40,222 nt of DNA from an uncultured Myxococcales bacterium (lineage in GTDB: Bacteria; Myxococcota_A; Bradymonadia; UBA7976; UBA1532), in NCBI GenBank assembly GCA_903847385.1, contig CAINDO010000421.1, forward strand, positions 1 through 40,222, read 5' to 3'. The notes below the pieces were generated by a model that saw only the letters and a program-made list of their open reading frames with translations, ran no database searches and was not told where the DNA came from. This document shows positions 25,243 through 31,731 of this stretch, piece after piece. A program made the position numbers and the translations under genes. Positions within the stretch are counted from its first letter, which is position 1, and each line of letters opens with the position of its first letter.

Positions 25243-26240
25243 GCACGCCCATGAGCGAGCGCGGCGAGCCCGTTCTGTCCGTCCGCAATCTCCAGACGCA
25301 CTTCCGCACGTTCCGCGGCGTGGCCCGCGCCGTGGACGACGTCAGCTTCGACGTGTACCCCGGCGAGACGCTCGGCGTCGTGGGTGAGAGCGGCTGCGGC
25401 AAGTCCGTGACGAGCCTGTCGATCATGCGCCTGGTGGACCCGCCCGCGGGTTTCCACCCGGGCGGCCAGATCCTGTTCGGCGGCCACGACCTGCTCAAAC
25501 TGCCCGAGCGCGACATGCGCAAGCTGCGGGGCGGCGAACTGGCCATGATCTTCCAGGAGCCCATGACCAGCCTGAACCCGATCTTCCGGGTGGGCACGCA
25601 GATCGGCGAGAGCCTGCGCGTGCACCGGGGCATGGACAAAAAGGCCGCGCGCGCCGAGGCGCTGCGCCTGATGGAGCGCGTGGGCATCCCCGACCCCGAG
25701 AAGCGGCTGGACGACTTCCCGCACCAGCTCTCCGGCGGCATGAAGCAGCGCGTGATGATCGCCATGGCGCTGGCCTGCAAACCCAAGCTGCTCATCGCAG
25801 ACGAGCCCACGACCGCGCTGGACGTGACCATCCAGGCCCAGATCCTGGACCTGCTGCGCGACCTGCAGCAGGAGCTGGGCATGGCCATCCTGCTCATCAC
25901 GCACGACCTGGGTGTCATCGCCGAGATGGCCCGGCGCGTGGTCGTGATGTACGGCGGGCGCGTGGTCGAGGAGGCCAGCGTCGAGGCCCTGTTCGAGGCG
26001 CCGCACCACCCCTACACCCAGGGTCTGTTCCGGTCGCTGCCCAGCGTGAACGAGCGCAAGGACCGCCTCGAGGTCATCCCCGGCATGGTGCCCCCGGCAA
26101 CGGACTTCCCCAGCGGCTGCCGGTTCCGCAACCGCTGCGAGAAGGCCACGGACGCCTGCGGCGAGCGCCTGCCCGAGCTGCGCAACGTGGGCGTGCACGG
26201 CGGGCGGGCGGCGTGTGTGCACTTGCCCGAAGCGGGCTGA
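25239..26240 (+). CDS. Peptide ABC transporter ATP-binding protein (DppD/OppD type)
   Basis: 333 residues; the ATG at 25239 overlaps the permease stop, and a second ATG four codons later is possible. Walker A is GESGCGKS (about 50-57), the signature LSGGMKQRV and Walker B LLIADEPTTALD, and the switch His lies in LITHDLGVIAEMA. The C-terminal oligo_HPY domain carries four cysteines (GCRFRNRC, then two further Cys) that bind an iron-sulfur cluster in DppD/OppD-type subunits. Peptide importers normally have two different ATPases (D and F). No second one follows here, so this protein must work as a homodimer or pair with a subunit encoded elsewhere. Frame extension upstream to 23712 is antisense-free but overlaps both permeases and is rejected. 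Confidence 0.93.
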   Translation: MSTPMSERGEPVLSVRNLQTHFRTFRGVARAVDDVSFDVYPGETLGVVGESGCGKSVTSLSIMRLVDPPAGFHPGGQILFGGHDLLKLPERDMRKLRGGELAMIFQEPMTSLNPIFRVGTQIGESLRVHRGMDKKAARAEALRLMERVGIPDPEKRLDDFPHQLSGGMKQRVMIAMALACKPKLLIADEPTTALDVTIQAQILDLLRDLQQELGMAILLITHDLGVIAEMARRVVVMYGGRVVEEASVEALFEAPHHPYTQGLFRSLPSVNERKDRLEVIPGMVPPATDFPSGCRFRNRCEKATDACGERLPELRNVGVHGGRAACVHLPEAG

Positions 26241-26253
26241 GGGCGGGGCGGCC

Positions 26254-26463
26254 GTGGCCATCGAGACCGGGCGCACGCTCGGCGAGGTCGTCGAGGACGC
26301 GTTGCGCCTCGCGTTGGAACGGGTCGAGCGCGAGGTGGCCGTCTCACCGCTGCCGGTGGCGCGCGCGAGCGCGTTGGTCGAAGGGGCCGACCTCTCACCG
26401 CGCGGGCTGAAAGACCTGCTCGCCGATGAAGAACTGGAGCGATGCCGGGTCTTCGCTGGCTGA
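26254..26463 (+). pseudogene. Remnant of a VapB-like ribbon-helix-helix antitoxin
   Basis: About 69 codons from a GTG at 26254 (or 82 from 26215 inside the ATPase gene). The segment AIETGRTLGEVVEDALRLAL matches the helical part of VapB-type antitoxins, whose usual start is an RTTVRLDDDLL-like DNA-binding strand. That strand is absent here because the frame runs straight into the end of the ABC ATPase gene. No PIN-domain toxin follows. It therefore looks like a truncated, orphaned antitoxin. It could instead be a small intact protein that happens to keep the helix pair. Confidence 0.45.
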
Positions 26464-26503
26464 GTCCGTTGGCCTGACCGGCCGGATCGAACGTCCGGGC
26501 CGT

Positions 26504-26530
26504 TGGCTGCGAAACCGACTTCGGCAGCCA
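26504..26530 (+). terminator. Hairpin after the peptide transporter / antitoxin remnant
   Basis: TGGCTGCGAA (26504-26513) pairs with TTCGGCAGCCA (26520-26530), giving a 10-bp stem with one bulged base and a 6-nt loop. ATATTTTG follows after GGGA. It is a reasonable intrinsic terminator for the plus-strand operon, although the T-run is short and set back. Confidence 0.5.
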
Positions 26531-26576
26531 GGGAATATTTTGTCCGCAGTTGGGGAAATTTTCGGTCGCAAACGGG
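26531..26576. repeat. AT-rich patch made of a degenerate 23-bp direct repeat
   Basis: Two adjacent 23-bp units, 26531-26553 and 26554-26576, match at about 15 of 23 positions. Both begin GGGAA, continue with a T-run and contain CGCA near the end. This is the most AT-rich spot in an otherwise very GC-rich window. It lies between the antitoxin remnant and the DinB gene. It may be a protein-binding site or a scar of a mobile element. Confidence 0.4.
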
Positions 26577-26639
26577 GAGAGTCCGGCCGTCGAACGGGCC
26601 CCGAGACCGCCTGACCGCGCCGTCTGGTAGGCTCGGCCC

Positions 26640-27245
26640 ATGACCGACCCCGCCCGCGCACTGCACCGACACTTCCTGGCGACGGCCTGCAACAACGCGT
26701 GGGCAAATCACCGCCTGTTGCGCGCCTGTGCGACGCTCACGGACGCGGAGTTCACCGCGCCGCGGACGAGCTTCTTCCCCTCCCTGGCCGCGACGCTCAA
26801 CCACCAGGTCACGGTGGACTGGTTCTATGTGGACGCCCTGGAGCGAACGCTCTCCGGGCGCCCGCCAAACGAGCGGCCGGGCGCGTTCTTCGAGCCGGAG
26901 GCGCCGTTCGCCACCTGCGGGCCGTTACGCGAGGCCCAGAGGGCCGTCGACGCGCGCCTGGTCGCGCTCTGCCGCGAGGCCCACGCGCGGGCCCTGGACC
27001 TGGACACGCCGGTCTGCATCCTGCGCCGCGCCGGGCCGCAGTCCGACGCGTTCCACCGGCTGCTCGCGCACCTGTACCAGCACCAGATCCACCACCGCGG
27101 TCAGGCGCACGCCATGCTCGCCGGCACACACGTGGCGCCGCCGCAGTTGGACGAGTTCTTCTGCGCGGGGGACGCGCAGCATCGGGCCGGGGATCTGGCG
27201 GCGCTGGGTTTCAGCGAGGCGGAGTTGTGGGGCGCGGGCCGCTGA
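26640..27245 (+). CDS. DinB-family protein
   Basis: 201 residues from the ATG at 26640. It forms a four-helix bundle with a metal-binding His triad of DinB type: His55 (TLNHQVTVDWFY), His148 and His152 (LYQHQIHHRGQAHAML). The WFY after the first His and the HHRGQ motif are family hallmarks. DinB-like proteins are metal-dependent and include thiol-transferases and DNA-damage-induced proteins of unknown activity, so no substrate can be named. There is no Shine-Dalgarno sequence. A TAGGCT hexamer lies 6 bp before the start, which suggests a leaderless message. It stands alone on the plus strand. Confidence 0.85.
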   Translation: MTDPARALHRHFLATACNNAWANHRLLRACATLTDAEFTAPRTSFFPSLAATLNHQVTVDWFYVDALERTLSGRPPNERPGAFFEPEAPFATCGPLREAQRAVDARLVALCREAHARALDLDTPVCILRRAGPQSDAFHRLLAHLYQHQIHHRGQAHAMLAGTHVAPPQLDEFFCAGDAQHRAGDLAALGFSEAELWGAGR

Positions 27246-27328
27246 CCCCAGCGCGCGCCGTGCCCCGTCTGCATTCGACACTCGGCGGCGATGCGTCGTG
27301 AAAGAACCGCCGGTGATCCCCCGTACAG

Positions 27329-27355
27329 GTCATCACATACTCAGGAGGTGATGAC
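27329..27355 (+). promoter_or_regulatory. Perfect 8-bp hairpin enclosing the Shine-Dalgarno site of the DUF4328 gene
   Basis: GTCATCAC (27329-27336) and GTGATGAC (27348-27355) are perfectly complementary, with an 11-nt loop. The ATG follows immediately after the second arm. The ribosome site AGGAGG (27343-27348) sits in the loop and the base of the stem. This could control translation by folding, as in an RNA thermometer or protein-bound leader, or be an operator for a dimeric repressor. Confidence 0.55.
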
Positions 27356-27943
27356 ATGAATGCACAGTCGAATCAGGCGGCGATCTTGGAAGTGGCGGCG
27401 AGCAGGATGCGGATCGGAATGAGCGTCTTCGTCGGTTTGTCCGTCGCCGAGCTCGTCGCGATCGCCGTGGCGCCGCGAGACGCACCGATCGAAGCGCTGG
27501 GTGACTTGCCGTGGGGACTCGCGGCCGTCGAGGTTTGCGCCCTGCTCTTCCTGGCGGCCCAGGTCGACCGATGGATGCGGAGCGCATGGACCGTCCTTCG
27601 GAGCGCGGGGGCGGCGCTCCCGCACTCCGAGAACTGGCTCAGCGCCCATTGGCTGATCCCCATCACCAATCTCTATCTGCCCTACCAGAACATGCGCCGA
27701 ATCGTCGATCATGCGCTCGGCGGCCAGGGGCGCGCGCTCCTCAGGGGGTGGTGGGCGCTCTGGGTCTTCGGCTGCATCCGGTGGCGGTTCACCGTGGCCT
27801 CCGATGAGCCCTTCTGCCTCCCGCTCGGTATGCGCGTGGTGATGGTGGCGGCCGCGGGCGTCCTGCTCCTGAACGTGGTGCGGCGGTCGACGCAGAGTCT
27901 CTGCGCGAGCGCCCCGCCGAGCGGCCTCGCCGCGGCCGGTTGA
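27356..27943 (+). CDS. DUF4328-like membrane protein
   Basis: 195 residues. It has about four hydrophobic segments (near 22-40, 50-68, 130-146 and 158-175). The central motif HSENWLSAHWLIPITNLYLPYQNM resembles the DUF4328 hallmark, in which a wIPiaNLxxPYQxM block links two helices. The family is of unknown function and common in Actinobacteria and Myxococcota. The start is fixed by an exceptionally strong ribosome site, AGGAGGTGAT, which lies in a hairpin. The gene stands alone; it is convergent with the HemF-like gene and separated from it by 153 bp in which I see no gene. Confidence 0.75.
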   Translation: MNAQSNQAAILEVAASRMRIGMSVFVGLSVAELVAIAVAPRDAPIEALGDLPWGLAAVEVCALLFLAAQVDRWMRSAWTVLRSAGAALPHSENWLSAHWLIPITNLYLPYQNMRRIVDHALGGQGRALLRGWWALWVFGCIRWRFTVASDEPFCLPLGMRVVMVAAAGVLLLNVVRRSTQSLCASAPPSGLAAAG

Positions 27944-28096
27944 TGCTGAGGCGCGGGGGCTGGACTCACAAAGCGGAGGCCGCGGCGATGCCGGGCCCCC
28001 GGTGGGTGAACCCGCTCTGCCGACCGGCGTGGCGAACGCCCGAACCGCGCGCCTCGCCTCGGCGTCCCCCAGCCAGGAAAAATCCCGGCCCGCGCC

Positions 28097-29137
28097 TCAC
28101 CCCCGCGCGACCCCTGCCCCCAGGTGCTGCGCCACCGTGGGCGGCACGACATCGCCGGCGGCCTGGAGCGTGAGCGCCTCGGGGAAGCGCCGGTAGAAGG
28201 CCCGCAGGGCGGTGGCGAGCTGCAGGCGGGCGTCGTCGGTCACGTGGCCGTCCGGCGCGAGGCAGGCGACCAGCGCCTGCACCAGGGGCCGCTGCACGGG
28301 CTCGACCTTGTCCGCCCAGGAGGCGAGCAGCTCGCGGTCGATGTGCGCCGGCAGGGAGCCCATGATGCCCAGGTCGTTCTGGTCGTGCACCATCAGCCCC
28401 GAGGTCGTGCCGCGGTCGAGCGTGAGCACCTGGAAGAAGTAGGCCGTGTGGTAGGCCCGCTGGGCGTTCCGGTCGCCCTCGGAGAACGGCCGCGTGCGCG
28501 CCTCGGCGAGCAGCGCCACGTAGGTGTCCAGCACGGCCTCGCCCACGTGTTTCGCCAGCGCGAAGTCGGCCTCGGCGTCGCCACCGGTGAAGGACTCCAG
28601 GTAGAAGTGCGTCACGCCGCGGTGCCGGCCGAGCGCCGGGATGTGGAAGTAGCGGTCGCCCTGCGCTCGCGCGGCGTCGAACTGCGTCGGCACGGCCTCG
28701 CGCAGCGCGGCCTCGAAGCGCTCGGTGTCCGGCGCATGGGGCACGGCGGGGTTCAGGTCGGCCATGATCCGCCAGGTGGCGCCGCCGGCCTTGGTCTCCG
28801 TGTGGCTGATGTGCACGTGGATCGAGGGCGCCCGCGGGTTGCGCGGGTGGATGATGGTCGACAGCGCCGAGGCCGCCGCCAGGGGCCGCTCGGGCAGGTC
28901 GTCGTAGTGGACCTGCGACACGTTGATCGCGGCCCGATTGAAGGCCGGCGTCTCGGCGGCCATGAAACGCGCGCCGCCGCCGTGGAGGCCGTGATCGCGG
29001 ACCCAGGCGGCGTGATCGAGGGAGTCGCCCGTCGCGGTGTGCAGGCCCGCGCGGAAGCGGTGCTGCAGGTCCTGGACGAGGCCGTGGGCGCGGGTGGCGG
29101 CGGGGGAGCGGGCCCAAGTGGCCCCGATGAGATGCAT
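28097..29137 (-). CDS. Divergent HemF-like (aerobic) coproporphyrinogen III oxidase
   Basis: 346 residues. The fold signature of oxygen-dependent coproporphyrinogen oxidase is recognisable: RAHGLVQDLQHRF near 16-28, D-AAW with a GGGARF segment (41-58), INVSQV (71-76), STIIHPRNPRAPSIHVHI (93-110), HIPALGRHRGVTHFYLESF (165-183) and LTLDRGTTSGL (238-248). True HemF has GVNxSxVxG, HPRNPxxPTxHxNxR and GGGxDLTPYY. Here the last becomes RIMADLNPAVPH, and the Asn after the His is also lost. It may have a changed substrate or no oxidase activity. In heme synthesis HemF converts coproporphyrinogen III to protoporphyrinogen IX. No other heme gene is nearby. The start is uncertain because no clear ribosome site precedes the ATG. 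Confidence 0.7.
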   Translation of the reverse strand: MHLIGATWARSPAATRAHGLVQDLQHRFRAGLHTATGDSLDHAAWVRDHGLHGGGARFMAAETPAFNRAAINVSQVHYDDLPERPLAAASALSTIIHPRNPRAPSIHVHISHTETKAGGATWRIMADLNPAVPHAPDTERFEAALREAVPTQFDAARAQGDRYFHIPALGRHRGVTHFYLESFTGGDAEADFALAKHVGEAVLDTYVALLAEARTRPFSEGDRNAQRAYHTAYFFQVLTLDRGTTSGLMVHDQNDLGIMGSLPAHIDRELLASWADKVEPVQRPLVQALVACLAPDGHVTDDARLQLATALRAFYRRFPEALTLQAAGDVVPPTVAQHLGAGVARG

Positions 29138-29201
29138 GGAAGTGCTCGCAGTCTTCGGACGTGGGCGCGCATTGTGCGCCCACCCGCGCCTGACCGAAAG
29201 C

Positions 29202-31142
29202 TCAGCGCGCGGGCGACCACCACGTTTGAAACGCCCGGTCGTCCACGCCGTCGCCGCCGTACAGGCGCAGCAGCGTGGCGGCGACGACCCGGGCGTCGTG
29301 CCAGCGGCACACGTAGCGGCGTGCGGCGGCCCCCAGCGCCGCGCGGGCGGCGGGATCGGCGGCCAGGCGCTCGACCTCGGCCTCGAGCGTGTCCGGCGTG
29401 GCCACGGCCACGGGCACGGGCTCGGGGTAGGCGGCGCGCGCGGCCTCGCACAGCCACGTCACGACGGGTTTGCCCAGCGCCATGGCCTGCAGCGTGCGGA
29501 CGTCGTAGGCGCCGTCGCCCATCTGGTCGACGATGAGATCGGCGTCCGCGCAGATGTCCCGGGCGTCCTCGGGCGGGAAACTCGGCGGGACGAAGCGCAC
29601 GTCCACCACGCCGCGTCCGGCCAGGCGCTGCAGCGCCGCCGTGACGAACCCGGAGCCGCGCCGGTGCGGGTCGGTGGTGATGTGCACCACGAGGGGCCGC
29701 GCGCGCAGCGGCCCCACAGGCGCAGGCGCGGCCTCTCCAGGGTCAACGGCCAGCGGGACCAGGTGCACCTGCTCGTACAGACCGCGCACGGCCTCGTAGG
29801 CGCAGGCGTCCGGCACGGTGGCCACACGCACCACGCCGCGGATCGGCGCCAGCGAAGCCTCGACGTCCGCCTGCGTGCGCCCCAGCGCCGGCGCCCAGGG
29901 GGAGAACCGCGTCACGCGGTCGTCCGCGCGCAGCTCGGGCCCCACGTGGGTCATCATCGCCGGCGCGCCCAGCGCGGCCAGGAGCGGCAGCTCGGCGTGA
30001 TCAGGCGTGAGCGTCGAGCCGGCGAAGAAGTGGAACATCGCCTGCTCCTGCAGGAGCCCCAGCGCCAGCGAGGCCGTGTCGTGGCGCACCTGGGCGGCGT
30101 CCGCGGCGCGGCGGGGCGAGTAGACGACGTCGCAACGGCGGCCGGGCTCCGTGTCATCCAGGCTCAGCGCCGTGGCGCGCACGTTCCGGTCGCGCAGGGC
30201 GGCCGCCAGCGGCCCGATCTGACCCGAGGGGTCCACGGTGCCCAGGAGCACCTTCGGGCCGGGCCGCGCGGTGTCCTCGTCGGCGCTGTAGCGCACGGTC
30301 AGGGGCGGGTGCAGGCGCTCGCGCAGGTCCGAGAGGGCCGAGACCGACTCCGCCGGGAACAGGCGCTTCAGGTACGCGTCCGCCGGCAGGTCCACGGTGT
30401 TGCCCGACTGCGCGATGTCCTCGAAGGCCCACATGTTGTAGCCGCTCTTCACGTCCACGGCGGCGATGCCGTGGTCGTCGCAGCGCAGCAGGCCGCGCTC
30501 GTTCATGCGCGCGGCGTCCCCCAGCAGCGGGTGCAGGCGCACGACCATGCTGTAGTCCAGGCCGCGGTCCAGGCCGCTCTCCCACAGGCGCCAGTCGACG
30601 CCCTCGAGGTAGTCGCGGTGGATGCAGCGCGCCAGCCCCACGGGCTCACCGGCGCGTTTGCCCGTGTAGCCCTGCCAGTGCACCAGGCGCATCGTGGCCA
30701 GGTCCAGGAACTGCAGATCCTGCACGCCCAGGAACTTCAGCCCGCGCCGCAGCAGCGTGCCGTAGACCAGGAAGGCGCGGTCGTTCACCAGGTCGTCCGA
30801 GCCGATGATGAAGACGGCGTCGACCTTGGCGGCCCGCAGCTGCGCCAGCCCGGCGTTCCACTTGTCGCTCAGGGGCTGGTTGGGGTGCTCGACGTAGGTG
30901 AAGCCGTGGCGCTCCGCCATCGCCCGGCTCGCCGCGCCCTCGGACCCCACGGCCACGGGCACGAGCTCGACGGTGCCCGCGAGGCGCTTCCGCACGCCCG
31001 CGTAGTGCGCGAGCACGAAGTCCGTGAGCTCCGGCCGGCGCCACAGGCAGGTCAAGAGCCCGATGCGGAGCGGCGCGAGCCGCGGCGGGGCCACGGGCGC
31101 CGGGAACTTGGGGGCGGGTCGGGGCGGCGGGCGCTTGGTCAT
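29202..31142 (-). CDS. Two-domain glycosyltransferase (GT-A-like plus GT-B-like)
   Basis: 646 residues from the ATG at 31142. After a Pro-rich leader (1-25), residues 25-250 look like a GT-A family domain: IGLLTCLWRRPELTDFVL, PLSDKWNAGL (about 90-99) and an acidic site FIIGSDDLV (about 111-119). Residues about 290-640 resemble a GT-B (group 1) domain: VVHITTDPHRRGSGFVTAALQ, DLIVDQMGDGAYDVRTLQAMALGKPVV and a C-terminal DARVVAATLLRLYGG. It probably makes a surface polysaccharide or glycan, with sugar and acceptor unknown. No other glycan genes are adjacent. There is no Shine-Dalgarno sequence; CAGAAT lies 6 bp before the start. A longer frame to 31433 runs into the next gene and is rejected. 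Confidence 0.8.
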   Translation of the reverse strand: MTKRPPPRPAPKFPAPVAPPRLAPLRIGLLTCLWRRPELTDFVLAHYAGVRKRLAGTVELVPVAVGSEGAASRAMAERHGFTYVEHPNQPLSDKWNAGLAQLRAAKVDAVFIIGSDDLVNDRAFLVYGTLLRRGLKFLGVQDLQFLDLATMRLVHWQGYTGKRAGEPVGLARCIHRDYLEGVDWRLWESGLDRGLDYSMVVRLHPLLGDAARMNERGLLRCDDHGIAAVDVKSGYNMWAFEDIAQSGNTVDLPADAYLKRLFPAESVSALSDLRERLHPPLTVRYSADEDTARPGPKVLLGTVDPSGQIGPLAAALRDRNVRATALSLDDTEPGRRCDVVYSPRRAADAAQVRHDTASLALGLLQEQAMFHFFAGSTLTPDHAELPLLAALGAPAMMTHVGPELRADDRVTRFSPWAPALGRTQADVEASLAPIRGVVRVATVPDACAYEAVRGLYEQVHLVPLAVDPGEAAPAPVGPLRARPLVVHITTDPHRRGSGFVTAALQRLAGRGVVDVRFVPPSFPPEDARDICADADLIVDQMGDGAYDVRTLQAMALGKPVVTWLCEAARAAYPEPVPVAVATPDTLEAEVERLAADPAARAALGAAARRYVCRWHDARVVAATLLRLYGGDGVDDRAFQTWWSPAR

Positions 31143-31159
31143 GCGCCGATTCTGCCCGT

Positions 31160-31177
31160 TCGCCGGAGTTCCGGCGA
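31160..31177. promoter_or_regulatory. 18-bp near-perfect palindrome between membrane protein and glycosyltransferase genes
   Basis: TCGCCGGA (31160-31167) and TCCGGCGA (31170-31177) are exact inverted repeats around two bases. They lie 18 bp before the glycosyltransferase start and 15 bp after the stop of the upstream gene, both on the minus strand. No T-run follows, so an operator is as likely as a terminator. Confidence 0.4.
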
Positions 31178-31192
31178 GAACGACCCCCGGCT

Positions 31193-31573
31193 TCAGACGA
31201 GGCGGTACCAGTTGCGCTTGGCGACGAAGGCCCAGAACGCCGTGCCGAACAGGAACGGGAGGGCGAAGGTCACCGCGCCGATGGAGAGGAACACACCCAC
31301 GGCGCCCACGCCCGCGACCACGACGCCGATGGCGCCGAGCTTGCGATTGGCGAGCGCGATGCCCGCGAACACCACCGTCGCGGCGCCGAGCGCGCCCAGC
31401 GTCTGGGGCACCCAGCCGGGCACCGCCGCCCACTTGGGATCGCTGGCCGTGCCCAGGCCCAGGTAGGCCAGGAACAGGTTGTTCAGGATCGTGGCGATGA
31501 GGAACGCCTTGTAGAACTTGATGCGCTTGACCTCGAGGGCGTCGACGGTCGGGGTGCTGGCGGTGGCGTCCAT
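31193..31573 (-). CDS. Small integral membrane protein of unknown function
   Basis: 126 residues. The ATG at 31573 follows an excellent ribosome site, GGAGGAATTC, which rules out the longer frame to 31678. About four membrane helices lie near 18-36, 48-68, 73-90 and 93-115. The N-terminus is hydrophilic (MDATASTPTVDALEVKRIKF) and should be cytoplasmic, and the C-terminus ends FVAKRNWYRLV. I do not recognise a family. It is divergent from the ABC-F gene and lies 50 bp upstream of the glycosyltransferase, so it may be cotranscribed with it. Confidence 0.75.
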   Translation of the reverse strand: MDATASTPTVDALEVKRIKFYKAFLIATILNNLFLAYLGLGTASDPKWAAVPGWVPQTLGALGAATVVFAGIALANRKLGAIGVVVAGVGAVGVFLSIGAVTFALPFLFGTAFWAFVAKRNWYRLV

Positions 31574-31593
31574 GGAATTCCTCCGGGTTGGCG

Positions 31594-31676
31594 GGTGCTG
31601 CGGCCCGTCATGTTGCGTTGCACAAAAATGCCGTGGCGCCCAATCGAGACGCAACAAAAATCGGATGCTGCGGCGC
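31594..31676. repeat. Duplicated and inverted elements in the divergent region before the ABC-F gene
   Basis: GTTGCGT (31612-31618) and ACGCAAC (31649-31655) are exact inverted repeats 30 bp apart. ACAAAAAT occurs twice (31622-31629 and 31654-31661), and two similar GGTGCTGCGGC/GATGCTGCGGC blocks flank them. The AT-rich repeats in a divergent region are likely regulatory. Confidence 0.4.
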
Positions 31677-31695
31677 ACGATTCCCCGGGGTGCCC

Positions 31696-31723
31696 TTGCC
31701 CTCGGCCGGCAAATCGCTACCCT
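31696..31723 (+). promoter_or_regulatory. Putative leaderless promoter of the ABC-F gene
   Basis: TTGCCC (31696-31701), a 16-bp spacer and TACCCT (31718-31723) precede the ATG at 31732 by only 8 bp. No Shine-Dalgarno sequence is present. Transcription from this pair would begin at or next to the start codon. Confidence 0.4.
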
Positions 31724-31731
31724 GCGCCGCC

